A stretch of 64,000 nt of DNA from Geobacter sp. SVR (GTDB taxonomy: Bacteria; Desulfobacterota; Desulfuromonadia; Geobacterales; Pseudopelobacteraceae), in the NCBI RefSeq assembly GCF_016865365.1, contig NZ_AP024469.1, positions 3,936,501 through 4,000,500 on the forward strand. Reading direction: 5' to 3'. Of this stretch, positions 33,478 through 41,643 are shown one piece after another. The position numbers and the translations under genes were made by a program. The notes under the pieces are model-generated. The model searched no databases. It was not told the origin of the DNA and was given only the letters and a program-made list of their open reading frames with translations. How positions within the stretch are numbered: position 1 is the first letter of the stretch; each line of letters opens with the position of its first letter.

Positions 33478-34480
33478 CCAATTCCTCGACAAAGAGATTG
33501 TGGGTACGGAAATAACCGACAACCTTGCTGGCCAGGGTTCTGTCCTCCGGCAGTTGCAGGACAAGTTCCCCGAAGGCCACGCCATCGATGTCCTTCATGT
33601 CGGCGTACATGATATTGACCGGCGCCTTGCATTCCAGGATCATGCTGGCAACCGTGGGGGAATAGGAAGAACTGCCGTCGAAAACGATGCGGCAGCAACG
33701 TTTTCCTATGAAGCGCTCCATCATCTTGGCATCGGGGTAGACAAGCCGCTGTGCAGCCTGGGTCTTGGGGTGGGCGAAAATCTCCTGTACCTTGCCGACC
33801 TCTGCGATTTTGCTCTTATCGATGATGGCGACGTGCTGGCAGATCTCTTCGATGACGCTCATTTCATGGGTCACGACGACGATGGTTATGCCCAGGCGCT
33901 TGTTGATGTCTTTCAGCAGAGCCAATATGGAGCGGGTAGTGGCGGGGTCAAGGGCAGACGTGGCCTCGTCGCACAAGATCACCTTGGGATTGACGGCCAA
34001 CGCCCTGGCAATGGCCACGCGCTGCTTCTGGCCGCCTGAGAGCTGCGACGGGTAATTGTCCGCCTTGTCCGACAGTCCCACAAGCTCCAACAGCTCTCTG
34101 GCCCGCGCCTTGGCCTCCTGTTTGGCAACCCCGGCGATTTCGAGAGGAAAGAGGATATTTTTTTCGGCCGTCCGCTGCATCAACAGATTGAACTGCTGAA
34201 ATATCATGCAGATACCGCGCCTGGCGTCCCGCAACTGCTTTTCCGAAAGCTTCGACAGGTCCTGGCCGTCTACGATAATCCTGCCGCTGGTCGGCTTTTC
34301 GAGATAGTTCATGCAGCGCACCAATGTGCTTTTGCCTGCGCCGCTTTCGCCGATGATGCCGAAAATATCGCCTTTGCCGATCTCGAGATTGATATCGTCA
34401 AGGACCGTGATCGTTTCGCCGTTGAGAGAAAAGGTCTTGTGGAAGTGTTCTATTGTAATGATCGGGCTTGTTTCGTCCAT
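33470..34480 (-). CDS. metN: MetN family ABC transporter ATP-binding protein
   Basis: 336 residues from ATG 34480. Walker A GESGAGKST, Q-loop FQQFNLL, signature LSGGQKQR, Walker B ILCDEATSALD, switch THEM, plus a C-terminal NIL regulatory domain (about 260-336, CRIVFDGSSSYSPTVASM) that senses methionine. The gap to dapB is only 47 bases and holds no S-box or other methionine riboswitch, so it is likely transcribed with the dap genes. Confidence 0.9.
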   Translation of the reverse strand: MDETSPIITIEHFHKTFSLNGETITVLDDINLEIGKGDIFGIIGESGAGKSTLVRCMNYLEKPTSGRIIVDGQDLSKLSEKQLRDARRGICMIFQQFNLLMQRTAEKNILFPLEIAGVAKQEAKARARELLELVGLSDKADNYPSQLSGGQKQRVAIARALAVNPKVILCDEATSALDPATTRSILALLKDINKRLGITIVVVTHEMSVIEEICQHVAIIDKSKIAEVGKVQEIFAHPKTQAAQRLVYPDAKMMERFIGKRCCRIVFDGSSSYSPTVASMILECKAPVNIMYADMKDIDGVAFGELVLQLPEDRTLASKVVGYFRTHNLFVEELDG

Positions 34481-34527
34481 GGCCTGGCTTGGGTGGTATT
34501 CCTGAATCTGAATGCTGGCATTTTTCC

Positions 34528-35331
34528 CTATTTCAGTCCCAGCACGTCTTGCATATCGTACAGCCCGGGCTGCTGCGACACCACCCATTTGGCGGCGCGG
34601 ACAGAACCGCGGGAAAACATGTCGCGAGTCATGGCGCGGTGGGAGAGTTCGATGCGCTCACCCATGCCGATGAAGTAAACCGTGTGCTCGCCGATGATGT
34701 CGCCGCCGCGAATGGTCTGCATGCCGATCTCTTCCCTGGTGCGCTCGCCGGTGATCCCTTCGCGGTGGCAGTTGGCAACCGTGTTGTAGTCGCGCCCCAG
34801 GGCCTCGGCCACTACTTCCCCCATCCGCACGGCAGTGCCGGAGGGGGCATCCTTTTTCAGCCGATGATGGGCCTCGACGATCTCCACGTCGAAATCGTCT
34901 CCCAAAGTTTTGGCGATGTCTTTGAGGATCTTGAAGCAGACGTTGACCCCCACCGACATGTTGGGAGCCAGCACCACCGGGATATCCTTGGCCAGTTCCG
35001 CCGCCAGGGCCCGCTCCTCGGGGGTGAAACCGGTGGAGCCGATCACGATCGACTTCTTCTGCAGGCCGCAGGCCTCCAGGTTTTTGAGCGACACCTTGGG
35101 AGCGGTGAAGTCGATCATCACGTCGCAGCCGGCAATGACGGCATTCAGGTCGTCGGAGATGTTGACCCCCAGCGGACCGCAGCCGGCCACCAGCCCCACA
35201 TCCTGTCCGGCCAGGGGATGGCCGGGGCGCTCCAGAGCGCCGGAGAGCTCGGCCCCTTCGGCCTCTATCACGGAATTGATGATGCGTTGTCCCATGCGGC
35301 CGGCAGCACCGCAAACGGCTATTTTTACCAT
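34528..35331 (-). CDS. dapB: 4-hydroxy-tetrahydrodipicolinate reductase
   Basis: 267 residues from ATG 35331. N-terminal NAD(P) loop MVKIAVCGAAGRMGQ; catalytic EAHHRLKKDAPSGTA with the His-His and the conserved Lys; GSTGFT in the substrate site. Acts after dapA in lysine synthesis. The upstream frame to 35406 is not family-like. Confidence 0.94.
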   Translation of the reverse strand: MVKIAVCGAAGRMGQRIINSVIEAEGAELSGALERPGHPLAGQDVGLVAGCGPLGVNISDDLNAVIAGCDVMIDFTAPKVSLKNLEACGLQKKSIVIGSTGFTPEERALAAELAKDIPVVLAPNMSVGVNVCFKILKDIAKTLGDDFDVEIVEAHHRLKKDAPSGTAVRMGEVVAEALGRDYNTVANCHREGITGERTREEIGMQTIRGGDIIGEHTVYFIGMGERIELSHRAMTRDMFSRGSVRAAKWVVSQQPGLYDMQDVLGLK

Positions 35332-35354
35332 TGCGAACCTCTTTAAATTCGATT

Positions 35355-35443
35355 TACCGCAGAGGACACGGAGGAAAAACCAGGAGAACTGTCTATTGGA
35401 GCCCAAAACGATTTCCTCTGTGTACCTCCGGGTCCTCCGTGGT
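35355..35443. repeat. long inverted repeat between dapA and dapB
   Basis: CCGCAGAGGACACGGAGG and CCTCCGGGTCCTCCGTGG form opposite arms, with a second CCTCTGTGTACCTCC inside. Composition is that of a dispersed intergenic repeat. Confidence 0.6.
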
Positions 35444-35455
35444 GAGCTTTCAGTT

Positions 35456-36328
35456 TTAGATCAGCTTGTACTCTTTCATGATTGAAATGAGCTTGGCCTT
35501 GTTGGCTTCGCCCATTGGACACAGCGGCAGGCGCAGCTCGTCAGAGCACTTGCCCATCAGCCCCAGGGCGGTCTTGACCGGGATCGGGTTGGACTCGATG
35601 AACATGGCGTTGCCGATCTTGAGGGTCTGCAGGTGCAGTTCGCGGGCCTTTTCCATGTCTCCGGCAAAGAAGGCGTCGGTCAGGTCACCCACGGTTTTGG
35701 GCATGATGTTGGCCAGCACCGAGATGACCCCCTTGGCGCCGCAGGCCATCATGGGGAAGGTAATGAAGTCGTCGCCGGAAAGCACGTCGATCTTGTCGCC
35801 GGCCATGGCCAGGATCTCGGAAGCCTGCTGCAGCGAGCCGGTGGCCTCCTTGATGGCGACGATGTTGGCATGCTCTGCCAGACGGGCCACCGTTTCAGGC
35901 AGCATGTTGACGCCGGTGCGGCCGGGAACGTTGTACAGGATCTGCGGGATGGCCACCGCATCGGCCACCGCCTTGTAATGGCGATAAAGCCCCTCCTGGG
36001 TGGGCTTGTTGTAATAGGGGGTCACCAGCAGACAACCGTCCGCGCCCAACTCCTTGGCGTGCCGGGTGATCTCGATCGCCTCGCGGGTGGAATTGGAGCC
36101 GGTACCGGCAATGACCGGCACGCGCTTGTTGACCTGCTGGATCACGATCTCGATCACCCGATCGTGCTCTTCGTAATCTAGGGTGGAGGACTCGCCGGTG
36201 GTGCCGCAGGGGACGATCGCATCGGTGCCGTTCTCGATCTGGAATTCGACCAGCTGGCGCAGCTTCTCCTCGTCCACCCCCCCGTTTGCGAACGGCGTCA
36301 CGATGGCGACAATGCTTCCCTTGAACAT
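35456..36328 (-). CDS. dapA: 4-hydroxy-tetrahydrodipicolinate synthase
   Basis: 290 residues from ATG 36328 (AAGGAGG upstream). Schiff-base Lys160 in VAIKEATGS; Tyr132 in LYNVPGRTG; Thr43-Thr44 in CGTTGES. Condenses pyruvate with aspartate semialdehyde. First enzyme of the cluster; the CAP-domain gene ends 37 bases upstream on the same strand. Confidence 0.94.
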   Translation of the reverse strand: MFKGSIVAIVTPFANGGVDEEKLRQLVEFQIENGTDAIVPCGTTGESSTLDYEEHDRVIEIVIQQVNKRVPVIAGTGSNSTREAIEITRHAKELGADGCLLVTPYYNKPTQEGLYRHYKAVADAVAIPQILYNVPGRTGVNMLPETVARLAEHANIVAIKEATGSLQQASEILAMAGDKIDVLSGDDFITFPMMACGAKGVISVLANIMPKTVGDLTDAFFAGDMEKARELHLQTLKIGNAMFIESNPIPVKTALGLMGKCSDELRLPLCPMGEANKAKLISIMKEYKLI

Positions 36329-36365
36329 GGTACTACCTCCTTCAAAGCGTTTGGTATGTGAAGGT

Positions 36366-36782
36366 CTAGTTGCAGGCGAAAAAGGTGACGTAGGGACCTG
36401 TCTTGCCGATCCCGGCCCGGAGCAGGCCGGCTGCCAGCAGGTTCCTGTTGTGGCCGGGAGACTCCTTCCAGCCGTTGAACTGGGACAGCGGGGTCTGGTG
36501 GTTCCAGCCGACGTTTTCGACGCAGGAGGTGGCGCGGGCCCGCGCAAAACGCTGCTTGAAGCCGTCATGGCTCAACTGGTTCGCCTGCCGCATGGCCTGG
36601 CTGTGCTCGGCAGCCAGCCGGTCATAGTTCCGGGATGCGCCCAGGGGCGCAAGGCCGTTTTCCACCCGGTACTGGTTGATCTGGATCAGCAGATCCTCCT
36701 CGAAGGGGGCTGCCGTCACTATCACCGGCGTCAGCATCAGCAGCAACCCCGCGCCGAGCGCGGCGATGGTCCGTACTCCCAT
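36366..36782 (-). CDS. secreted CAP/SCP domain protein
   Basis: 138 residues. Signal peptide 1-25 (ends VTAAP). CAP fold: LLIQINQYRVENGLAPLG, HSQAMRQANQLSHDGFKQR, SCVENVGWN and FNGWKESPGHNRNLL, the last holding the conserved His of the CAP cavity. Such bacterial proteins are extracellular or periplasmic with unclear function. Located directly upstream of dapA. Confidence 0.85.
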   Translation of the reverse strand: MGVRTIAALGAGLLLMLTPVIVTAAPFEEDLLIQINQYRVENGLAPLGASRNYDRLAAEHSQAMRQANQLSHDGFKQRFARARATSCVENVGWNHQTPLSQFNGWKESPGHNRNLLAAGLLRAGIGKTGPYVTFFACN

Positions 36783-37027
36783 GGCTGTTCCTCCTGCCGC
36801 CGGAGACCGGTGCGAGCGGGAAACGCTGCAGAAACGAGGCGATGCAGGTAGCGGCGTCTCTTCAAAGTTATATTGTATGCCGAGGCCGCCGCCGATGTCG
36901 AAGCATTTCGGGCCGTGATCATCTCGCGAGCGCCGCGAGCACCATCCGGCAAACTGGGAAAAAAGTGCGCATTTATAGCATAGCAGGGGGGCAAAGTCAA
37001 AATGTATGAGGGGCCGGAAAACGGCAG
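36783..37027. other. non-coding interval upstream of the CAP gene
   Basis: About 245 bases with no supported gene; it must hold the promoter for the CAP-dapA run. No riboswitch fold (for example a lysine L-box) was recognised. Confidence 0.45.
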
Positions 37028-37057
37028 GAGTCCCGGGGTTTGCCGGCCCCGGGACTC
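37028..37057 (-). terminator. terminator of the LOG-family gene
   Basis: GAGTCCCGGGG/CCCCGGGACTC, 11-bp stem; on the minus strand it is followed by GCCGTTTTCC. Confidence 0.75.
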
Positions 37058-37061
37058 GCGC

Positions 37062-38090
37062 TCAGAAGGTGTTGATGCGGTGGATGAAGGCCAGCAGCAG
37101 GCCATAGTGGTGATGGTCGAAATGCAGGGAGAGACGCGGCAGGTGCGCCAGATCCGGTTCGTCGATCTCTTCGGGAAAGGCGTTGCAGGGGAAAATGCGC
37201 TCCCCTTCCCTTATCAGTTCGGGAAACTCCTCCTCCAGCGTAACGATCTGTTCCGGCAAAAGCTCCTTGTTCAAGCGGATGACCAGGCGGTGGTCGATGA
37301 AGCGCAGCGAGTGGTACACCCGGTAGAAGGTCTCGATCACTTCGGCCGCCTCCTGCTCGTCCTTGGTGATGGTGAAGATCGAGAAATCCTCGCCGGAGAT
37401 GAAGCCCTTCACCAGCAGGCTCTGCTTGACGAACTCGAAGAAGCGCTCCCAGTAGCCTTCCTGGTCGTCCACCAGGATCAGCGGCTTTGGAGAGGTCTTA
37501 CCGGTCTGCACCAGGGTGAAGACCTCCATGGCCTCATCCAGGGTGCCGAAGCCACCGGGGAAGACGGCCACGGCATCGGCCTCCTTGACGAAGGCCACCT
37601 TGCGGTTGAAAAAGTACTTGTAGGTGATCAGGCGCGGATTGCGCAGCATGACCGGATTAGGCGCCTGCTCGAAGGGAAGACGGATATTGACGGCAAAGGA
37701 CTCCTCGCAGCCGGCCCCCTCGTTGCCGGCCTGCATGATGCCCGGGCCGCCGCCGGTGATGATCATGTACCCTTTCTCCACCAGCATCCGGCTGAAGCGG
37801 ACGCACTTCTGGTACATCTCCTCATCCGGCGCAGTGCGGGCCGAACCGAAAATGGTGACCTTCTTCTTGTGGCGGTATGGCCCGAAAACCTTGGCGGTAT
37901 AGCGCATCTCGCGCAAGGTGCGGTTGACCAGCTTGAGATCGGCCAGGTAGTCAATCTCCTGCCCCAGCTTGAGCGAGGAAAGCACCATCTCGCGAATGAT
38001 CTTGGGATGATGGATACCACCTGTCAGCTCGAACAATCTGTCGATCAACCGGTCGATCTCTTCGTTCGGCCGGGAAAAACTCACTTCCAT
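37062..38090 (-). CDS. LOG family (TIGR00730) Rossmann-fold protein
   Basis: 342 residues. Contains GGGPGIMQAGNEGA and PGGFGTLDEAMEVFT, the paired motifs of LOG/lysine-decarboxylase-like proteins, many of which are cytokinin-type nucleoside 5'-monophosphate phosphoribohydrolases. N- and C-terminal extensions of about 80 and 100 residues make it longer than plant LOG (about 215). A nucleotide-related hydrolase is likely; lysine decarboxylation is not. Confidence 0.8.
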   Translation of the reverse strand: MEVSFSRPNEEIDRLIDRLFELTGGIHHPKIIREMVLSSLKLGQEIDYLADLKLVNRTLREMRYTAKVFGPYRHKKKVTIFGSARTAPDEEMYQKCVRFSRMLVEKGYMIITGGGPGIMQAGNEGAGCEESFAVNIRLPFEQAPNPVMLRNPRLITYKYFFNRKVAFVKEADAVAVFPGGFGTLDEAMEVFTLVQTGKTSPKPLILVDDQEGYWERFFEFVKQSLLVKGFISGEDFSIFTITKDEQEAAEVIETFYRVYHSLRFIDHRLVIRLNKELLPEQIVTLEEEFPELIREGERIFPCNAFPEEIDEPDLAHLPRLSLHFDHHHYGLLLAFIHRINTF

Positions 38091-38231
38091 CGGGTTAACC
38101 TCTTTCCGTGCAGCAGTTTAGTGGAGCCCGTAGCCTAGCATAGGTCGCCACGGAAAGTAAATCGGGTTGGGATCCCCCCGGGAGCCGCTCCGGAACCGCC
38201 CGGACCCTGCGGATTCAGAGAAAACAACAGC

Positions 38232-38260
38232 TTGCAATCAATTGGGACGTGTTGTAATAT
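38232..38260 (+). promoter_or_regulatory. sigma70-type promoter for the PpiD-like gene
   Basis: TTGCAA, exact 17-base spacer, TAATAT (38255-38260), about 70 bases upstream of the ATG. Confidence 0.65.
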
Positions 38261-38332
38261 TGCCCTTTTCGCGGGCTGCCCCCGGGGGCGGCTCATCAAG
38301 ACAAAAACCACTCACCAAGGAGCACCTCGCCC

Positions 38333-39919
38333 ATGCTGGACATCATGCGCAGGAAAAAGGAATCTATCGTCATCAAGAGCGTTTTTGTCGTGATCGTCCT
38401 TTCATTCATCGGCACGATGTTCCTGGTATGGGGCAAAGGCAGCGACGGGGCCGGCAGGTCGCTCGGCTACGCCGCCAAGGTGGACGGCAGCAGGATCAGC
38501 CTTGAGGAATACCAGGGGGCCTATCAGCGCATCAGGGACATCTACCAGCAGATCTACGGCCAGGCCTTCAACAGCGAGATGGAAAAAGTGCTGGGGCTCA
38601 AAAAGGCGGCCCTGGACAATCTGATCGACAACCGCCTGATCCTCAAGGAGGCCGGCAGCCTGGGAGTAAAGGTCACCAAGGACGAGGTCGCCAGCTCTAT
38701 CGCGGCCATGCCGACCTTCCAGAAAGATGGCGCCTTCAGTTTCGATCTGTACCAGCAGATCCTTAAAAGCAGCCGCATGACCCCCAAAGATTTCGAGGCG
38801 GCCCAGAAAAATGACCTGACCCTCCAGAAGGCACGCCAGGCAATCATGAACAAGGCCGTTGTCAGCGATGAAGAGGCCCTGGCACAGTACCGGAAGGAAC
38901 ACGACAAGGTCGATCTGGAGTATGTCGCCTATGCTCCCGCCGATGTGGCCGGCGAGGTGAAGCTGACCGAGGCCGACCTGAACGACTATCTGCAGAAGCA
39001 TGCCGATGAATTCAAGACCCCTGAAAAGGTGGCACTCTCCTACGCCGTGCTCGATCCGACCAGCCAGGCAGCCAAGCTGACCGTCAGCGACGATGAGATT
39101 CAGACCTACTACCAGAAGAACATCGACCGCTGGCAGGGCAAGGACGGCATTCTGCCGCTGCAGGAGGTCAAGGACAAGGTCAGGGCCGAGGCGCTCAGGC
39201 AGAAGGCCTCCAAGCAGGCCTTTGAACTGGCCGCCGACACCCTTTACAAGAACATCAAGTCCGGGGATCTCAACCAGATTGCCAGCCAGTTGCATCTCAA
39301 GGTTCAGGACACCCCCCTGTTCTCCGCCACTGCGCCTGCCGCAGCACTGGCCAACGAAGCTGCCGTGGTCAAAAAGGGCCTTGAGCTCAAACAGGGCGAG
39401 CTGGGAGGGCCGGTAGAAACCCCGAAGGGCATCTACATCATCAAGGCCAAGGAGCGCAAGCCAGCGGCAGTACCGCCGCTGGCCGAAATACGGGCAGCGG
39501 TGGAACAGAAGGCCAAGGCGGCCAAGGCGGCCGAACTGGCCAAAACCAAGGCCGAAGAAGCTGCTAAACAGCTTGCCGCAAAGACTCCCCTCAAAACCGC
39601 GACCACCGGCGTGTTCGGCTACTCGGCCAAAGGCGATGTTCCGGTCATCGGCGCTTCGCCCGACCTGATGGATGCGGCCTTCAAGCTGACAACTGCCGCC
39701 CCGGCCGCCGCCACCCCCTTCAAAGTGGGTAACCGCTGGTATGCCGTCCGCCTGAAGAGCCGGGCCGAGGCCCCGCGTGCCGATTTCGACAAGACCAAGG
39801 AGCAGATCAAGAAGGCGATGCTGCCCAAAAAGCAGGAAGAGGCCCTGGCAACCTGGATCAAGGAGCAGAGAGCCAAGACGAAGATCGAGCTGAACCAGAC
39901 GCTGGTTGCCGAAAAATAG
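38333..39919 (+). CDS. PpiD-like SurA-N domain periplasmic chaperone/peptidyl-prolyl isomerase
   Basis: 528 residues. One membrane anchor (about 13-34) with a short cytoplasmic start (MLDIMRRKKESIVIK), as in PpiD. SurA-N chaperone domain (about 40-190, SRISLEEYQGAYQRIRDIYQ, NLIDNRLILKEA); a degenerate parvulin domain (about 255-390) and a C-terminal extension. Expected to help fold outer-membrane proteins at the inner membrane. ATG preceded by AAGGAG. Confidence 0.82.
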   Translation: MLDIMRRKKESIVIKSVFVVIVLSFIGTMFLVWGKGSDGAGRSLGYAAKVDGSRISLEEYQGAYQRIRDIYQQIYGQAFNSEMEKVLGLKKAALDNLIDNRLILKEAGSLGVKVTKDEVASSIAAMPTFQKDGAFSFDLYQQILKSSRMTPKDFEAAQKNDLTLQKARQAIMNKAVVSDEEALAQYRKEHDKVDLEYVAYAPADVAGEVKLTEADLNDYLQKHADEFKTPEKVALSYAVLDPTSQAAKLTVSDDEIQTYYQKNIDRWQGKDGILPLQEVKDKVRAEALRQKASKQAFELAADTLYKNIKSGDLNQIASQLHLKVQDTPLFSATAPAAALANEAAVVKKGLELKQGELGGPVETPKGIYIIKAKERKPAAVPPLAEIRAAVEQKAKAAKAAELAKTKAEEAAKQLAAKTPLKTATTGVFGYSAKGDVPVIGASPDLMDAAFKLTTAAPAAATPFKVGNRWYAVRLKSRAEAPRADFDKTKEQIKKAMLPKKQEEALATWIKEQRAKTKIELNQTLVAEK

Positions 39920-39995
39920 ACCCCAAAAGCAATCCGGAAAGCCACAAACCTCGCTTCCGGCTCGTGAAACAGCTATATAACAAAGGAGTCCTGCT

Positions 39996-40886
39996 ATGTC
40001 ACAACCCGTAATGCAGACCGATTTTCCCGGCCTCAAGCTCTTGACCCGCGGCAAGGTGAGGGACATCTACGACCTGGGAGAAACCCTGCTGTTGGTCACT
40101 TCCGACAGGATTTCGGCCTTCGACGTGATCATGAACGAGCCGATCCCGGACAAGGGTTTCGTGCTGACGCAGATATCCGCCTTCTGGTTCCGCCAGATGG
40201 AGGATATCGTCAAGAATCACATCATCTCCACCGATGTGGCCGACTTCCCGGCCGAATGCCAGCCCTATGCAGAGGTGCTCAAGGGTCGTTCGATGCTGGT
40301 GAAGAAAGCCAAGCCGCTGCCGGCCGAATGCATTGTGCGTGGGTATGTGTCGGGGTCGGGCTGGAAGGACTACAAGGCGACCGGCGCCATCTGCGGCATC
40401 ACCCTGCCGGCCGGACTGAAGGAATCGGACCGCCTGGCGGAACCGATCTTCACCCCTTCCACCAAAGCCGAGCTGGGAACCCACGACGAGAACATTTCGT
40501 TCGAAACGATGGCCGAGCTGTGCGGCCGGGAACTGGCCGAACAGGCACGCGACTACACCATCCGCATCTACAGCCGGGCCCGGGAACTGGCTGCCCAGAA
40601 AGGGATCATCATCGCCGACACCAAGTTCGAGTTCGGGGTGTTCGACGGAGAGCTGATCATCATCGACGAGTGCATGACTCCCGATTCAAGCCGGTTCTGG
40701 CCGAAGGACCAGTATGCACCGGGAGGGCCTCAGCCCAGCTTCGACAAGCAATTCCTACGCGACTACCTTGAGACGCTCGACTGGGGCAAGACCGCACCGG
40801 CTCCCTCGCTGCCGGCCGAGATCGTGGAAAAGACCGCGGAAAAATACCGCGAGGCGCTGTTCAGGATTGCCGGCATCCGCCTTTAG
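39996..40886 (+). CDS. purC: phosphoribosylaminoimidazolesuccinocarboxamide synthase
   Basis: 296 residues. SAICAR synthase of purine synthesis: [20 protein letters not shown] at the N-terminus, [26 protein letters not shown] and KFEFGV. The length (about 296) is of the longer eukaryote-like class used in many deltaproteobacteria. Strong AAAGGAG before ATG. Confidence 0.93.
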   Translation: MSQPVMQTDFPGLKLLTRGKVRDIYDLGETLLLVTSDRISAFDVIMNEPIPDKGFVLTQISAFWFRQMEDIVKNHIISTDVADFPAECQPYAEVLKGRSMLVKKAKPLPAECIVRGYVSGSGWKDYKATGAICGITLPAGLKESDRLAEPIFTPSTKAELGTHDENISFETMAELCGRELAEQARDYTIRIYSRARELAAQKGIIIADTKFEFGVFDGELIIIDECMTPDSSRFWPKDQYAPGGPQPSFDKQFLRDYLETLDWGKTAPAPSLPAEIVEKTAEKYREALFRIAGIRL

Positions 40887-40908
40887 CGATCAAGCGCGAC
40901 ATGTCAGT

Positions 40909-40947
40909 AAAAAGGCAGGCCCCTCTTTTGGGGTCTGCCTTTTTTTG
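40909..40947 (+). terminator. terminator after purC
   Basis: AAAAAGGCAGGCCCC/GGGGTCTGCCTTTTTTT with a four-T loop. Confidence 0.85.
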
Positions 40948-41026
40948 TCGCCTCCGGTTGAAGCCCGCCCTATTGACGGTATACTTTTCACACTGTCCCA
41001 TCAACCACCGCTCGACGAGGCAACGC

Positions 41027-41206
41027 ATGAGAATAGAGGAAATCAAGGAAATAGCGAAGCAGTACGGCATCAAGGCAGGCAGGATGAAAAAGGCCGACCT
41101 GGTGCGGTCCATTCAGGCGGCTGAAGGCAACAACACCTGTTTCGGAACGGGCCAGTCCGGCTGCTGCGGACAGGCGGACTGCCTGTGGCGCGAGGACTGC
41201 GACTGA
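41027..41206 (+). CDS. SAP/Rho_N-like small Cys-rich protein
   Basis: 59 residues from ATG 41027. The first 35 residues (EEIKEIAKQYGIKAGRMKKA, DLVRSIQAAEG) form a SAP or Rho N-terminal helical DNA/RNA-binding motif; the tail CFGTGQSGCCGQADCLWREDC has five Cys and may hold a metal. The open frame reaches 40901 but crosses the purC terminator. Function unknown; nucleic-acid binding is inferred from the SAP pattern. Confidence 0.72.
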   Translation: MRIEEIKEIAKQYGIKAGRMKKADLVRSIQAAEGNNTCFGTGQSGCCGQADCLWREDCD

Positions 41207-41231
41207 TACTCCGGGCCGGGCTGAAGCCCTT

Positions 41232-41639
41232 TCAGAGTTCGCTTTCCTGCAGAAATCTGCCCATTTTCTTGTCAACAACGGTGATATGGTTCAGGAGCCA
41301 CTTCAGCAGCAGGCTGTTGGTTTCGATGATATTATGGACCGAAACCCCCTGAGTGCTGATTTCGCTCTCCAACTCGCCGATCTTTTTAATGAACGACTGG
41401 TGTTCGCTGCGGTGCGCTTCGTAGTCGGGATATCCCCGCACCTGCTGGAGCGACTCCTCGAAGTTGAAATGGGTGACGACATAGTCGTTCAGAAACTTCA
41501 GCAGCTTCTGCAGTTCGCTGGCCCCCTGGCCATCCTTGCATGCCGTCAGCATGCGGTCGAAATGCCGCAAAAGCTCCTTGTGCTGCTCGTCGATCTCCTC
41601 ATTGCCGGTGGCCAGAGACTCTCTCCATTCGATTGCCAT
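41232..41639 (-). CDS. bacteriohemerythrin
   Basis: 135 residues. The diiron ligand set is present: EIDEQH (His20), VTHFNFEESL (His and Glu), HRSEHQSF (two His) and LLNHITVVDKKMG (His and Asp). Binds oxygen reversibly in the cytoplasm; such proteins are abundant in microaerobic or anaerobic members of this group. ATG at 41639; convergent with the SAP gene. Confidence 0.9.
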   Translation of the reverse strand: MAIEWRESLATGNEEIDEQHKELLRHFDRMLTACKDGQGASELQKLLKFLNDYVVTHFNFEESLQQVRGYPDYEAHRSEHQSFIKKIGELESEISTQGVSVHNIIETNSLLLKWLLNHITVVDKKMGRFLQESEL

Positions 41640-41643
41640 ACCG

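Noticed and set aside
36783-37027. lysine riboswitch before the CAP-dapA run
   Set aside because: No recognisable L-box core could be found by eye.
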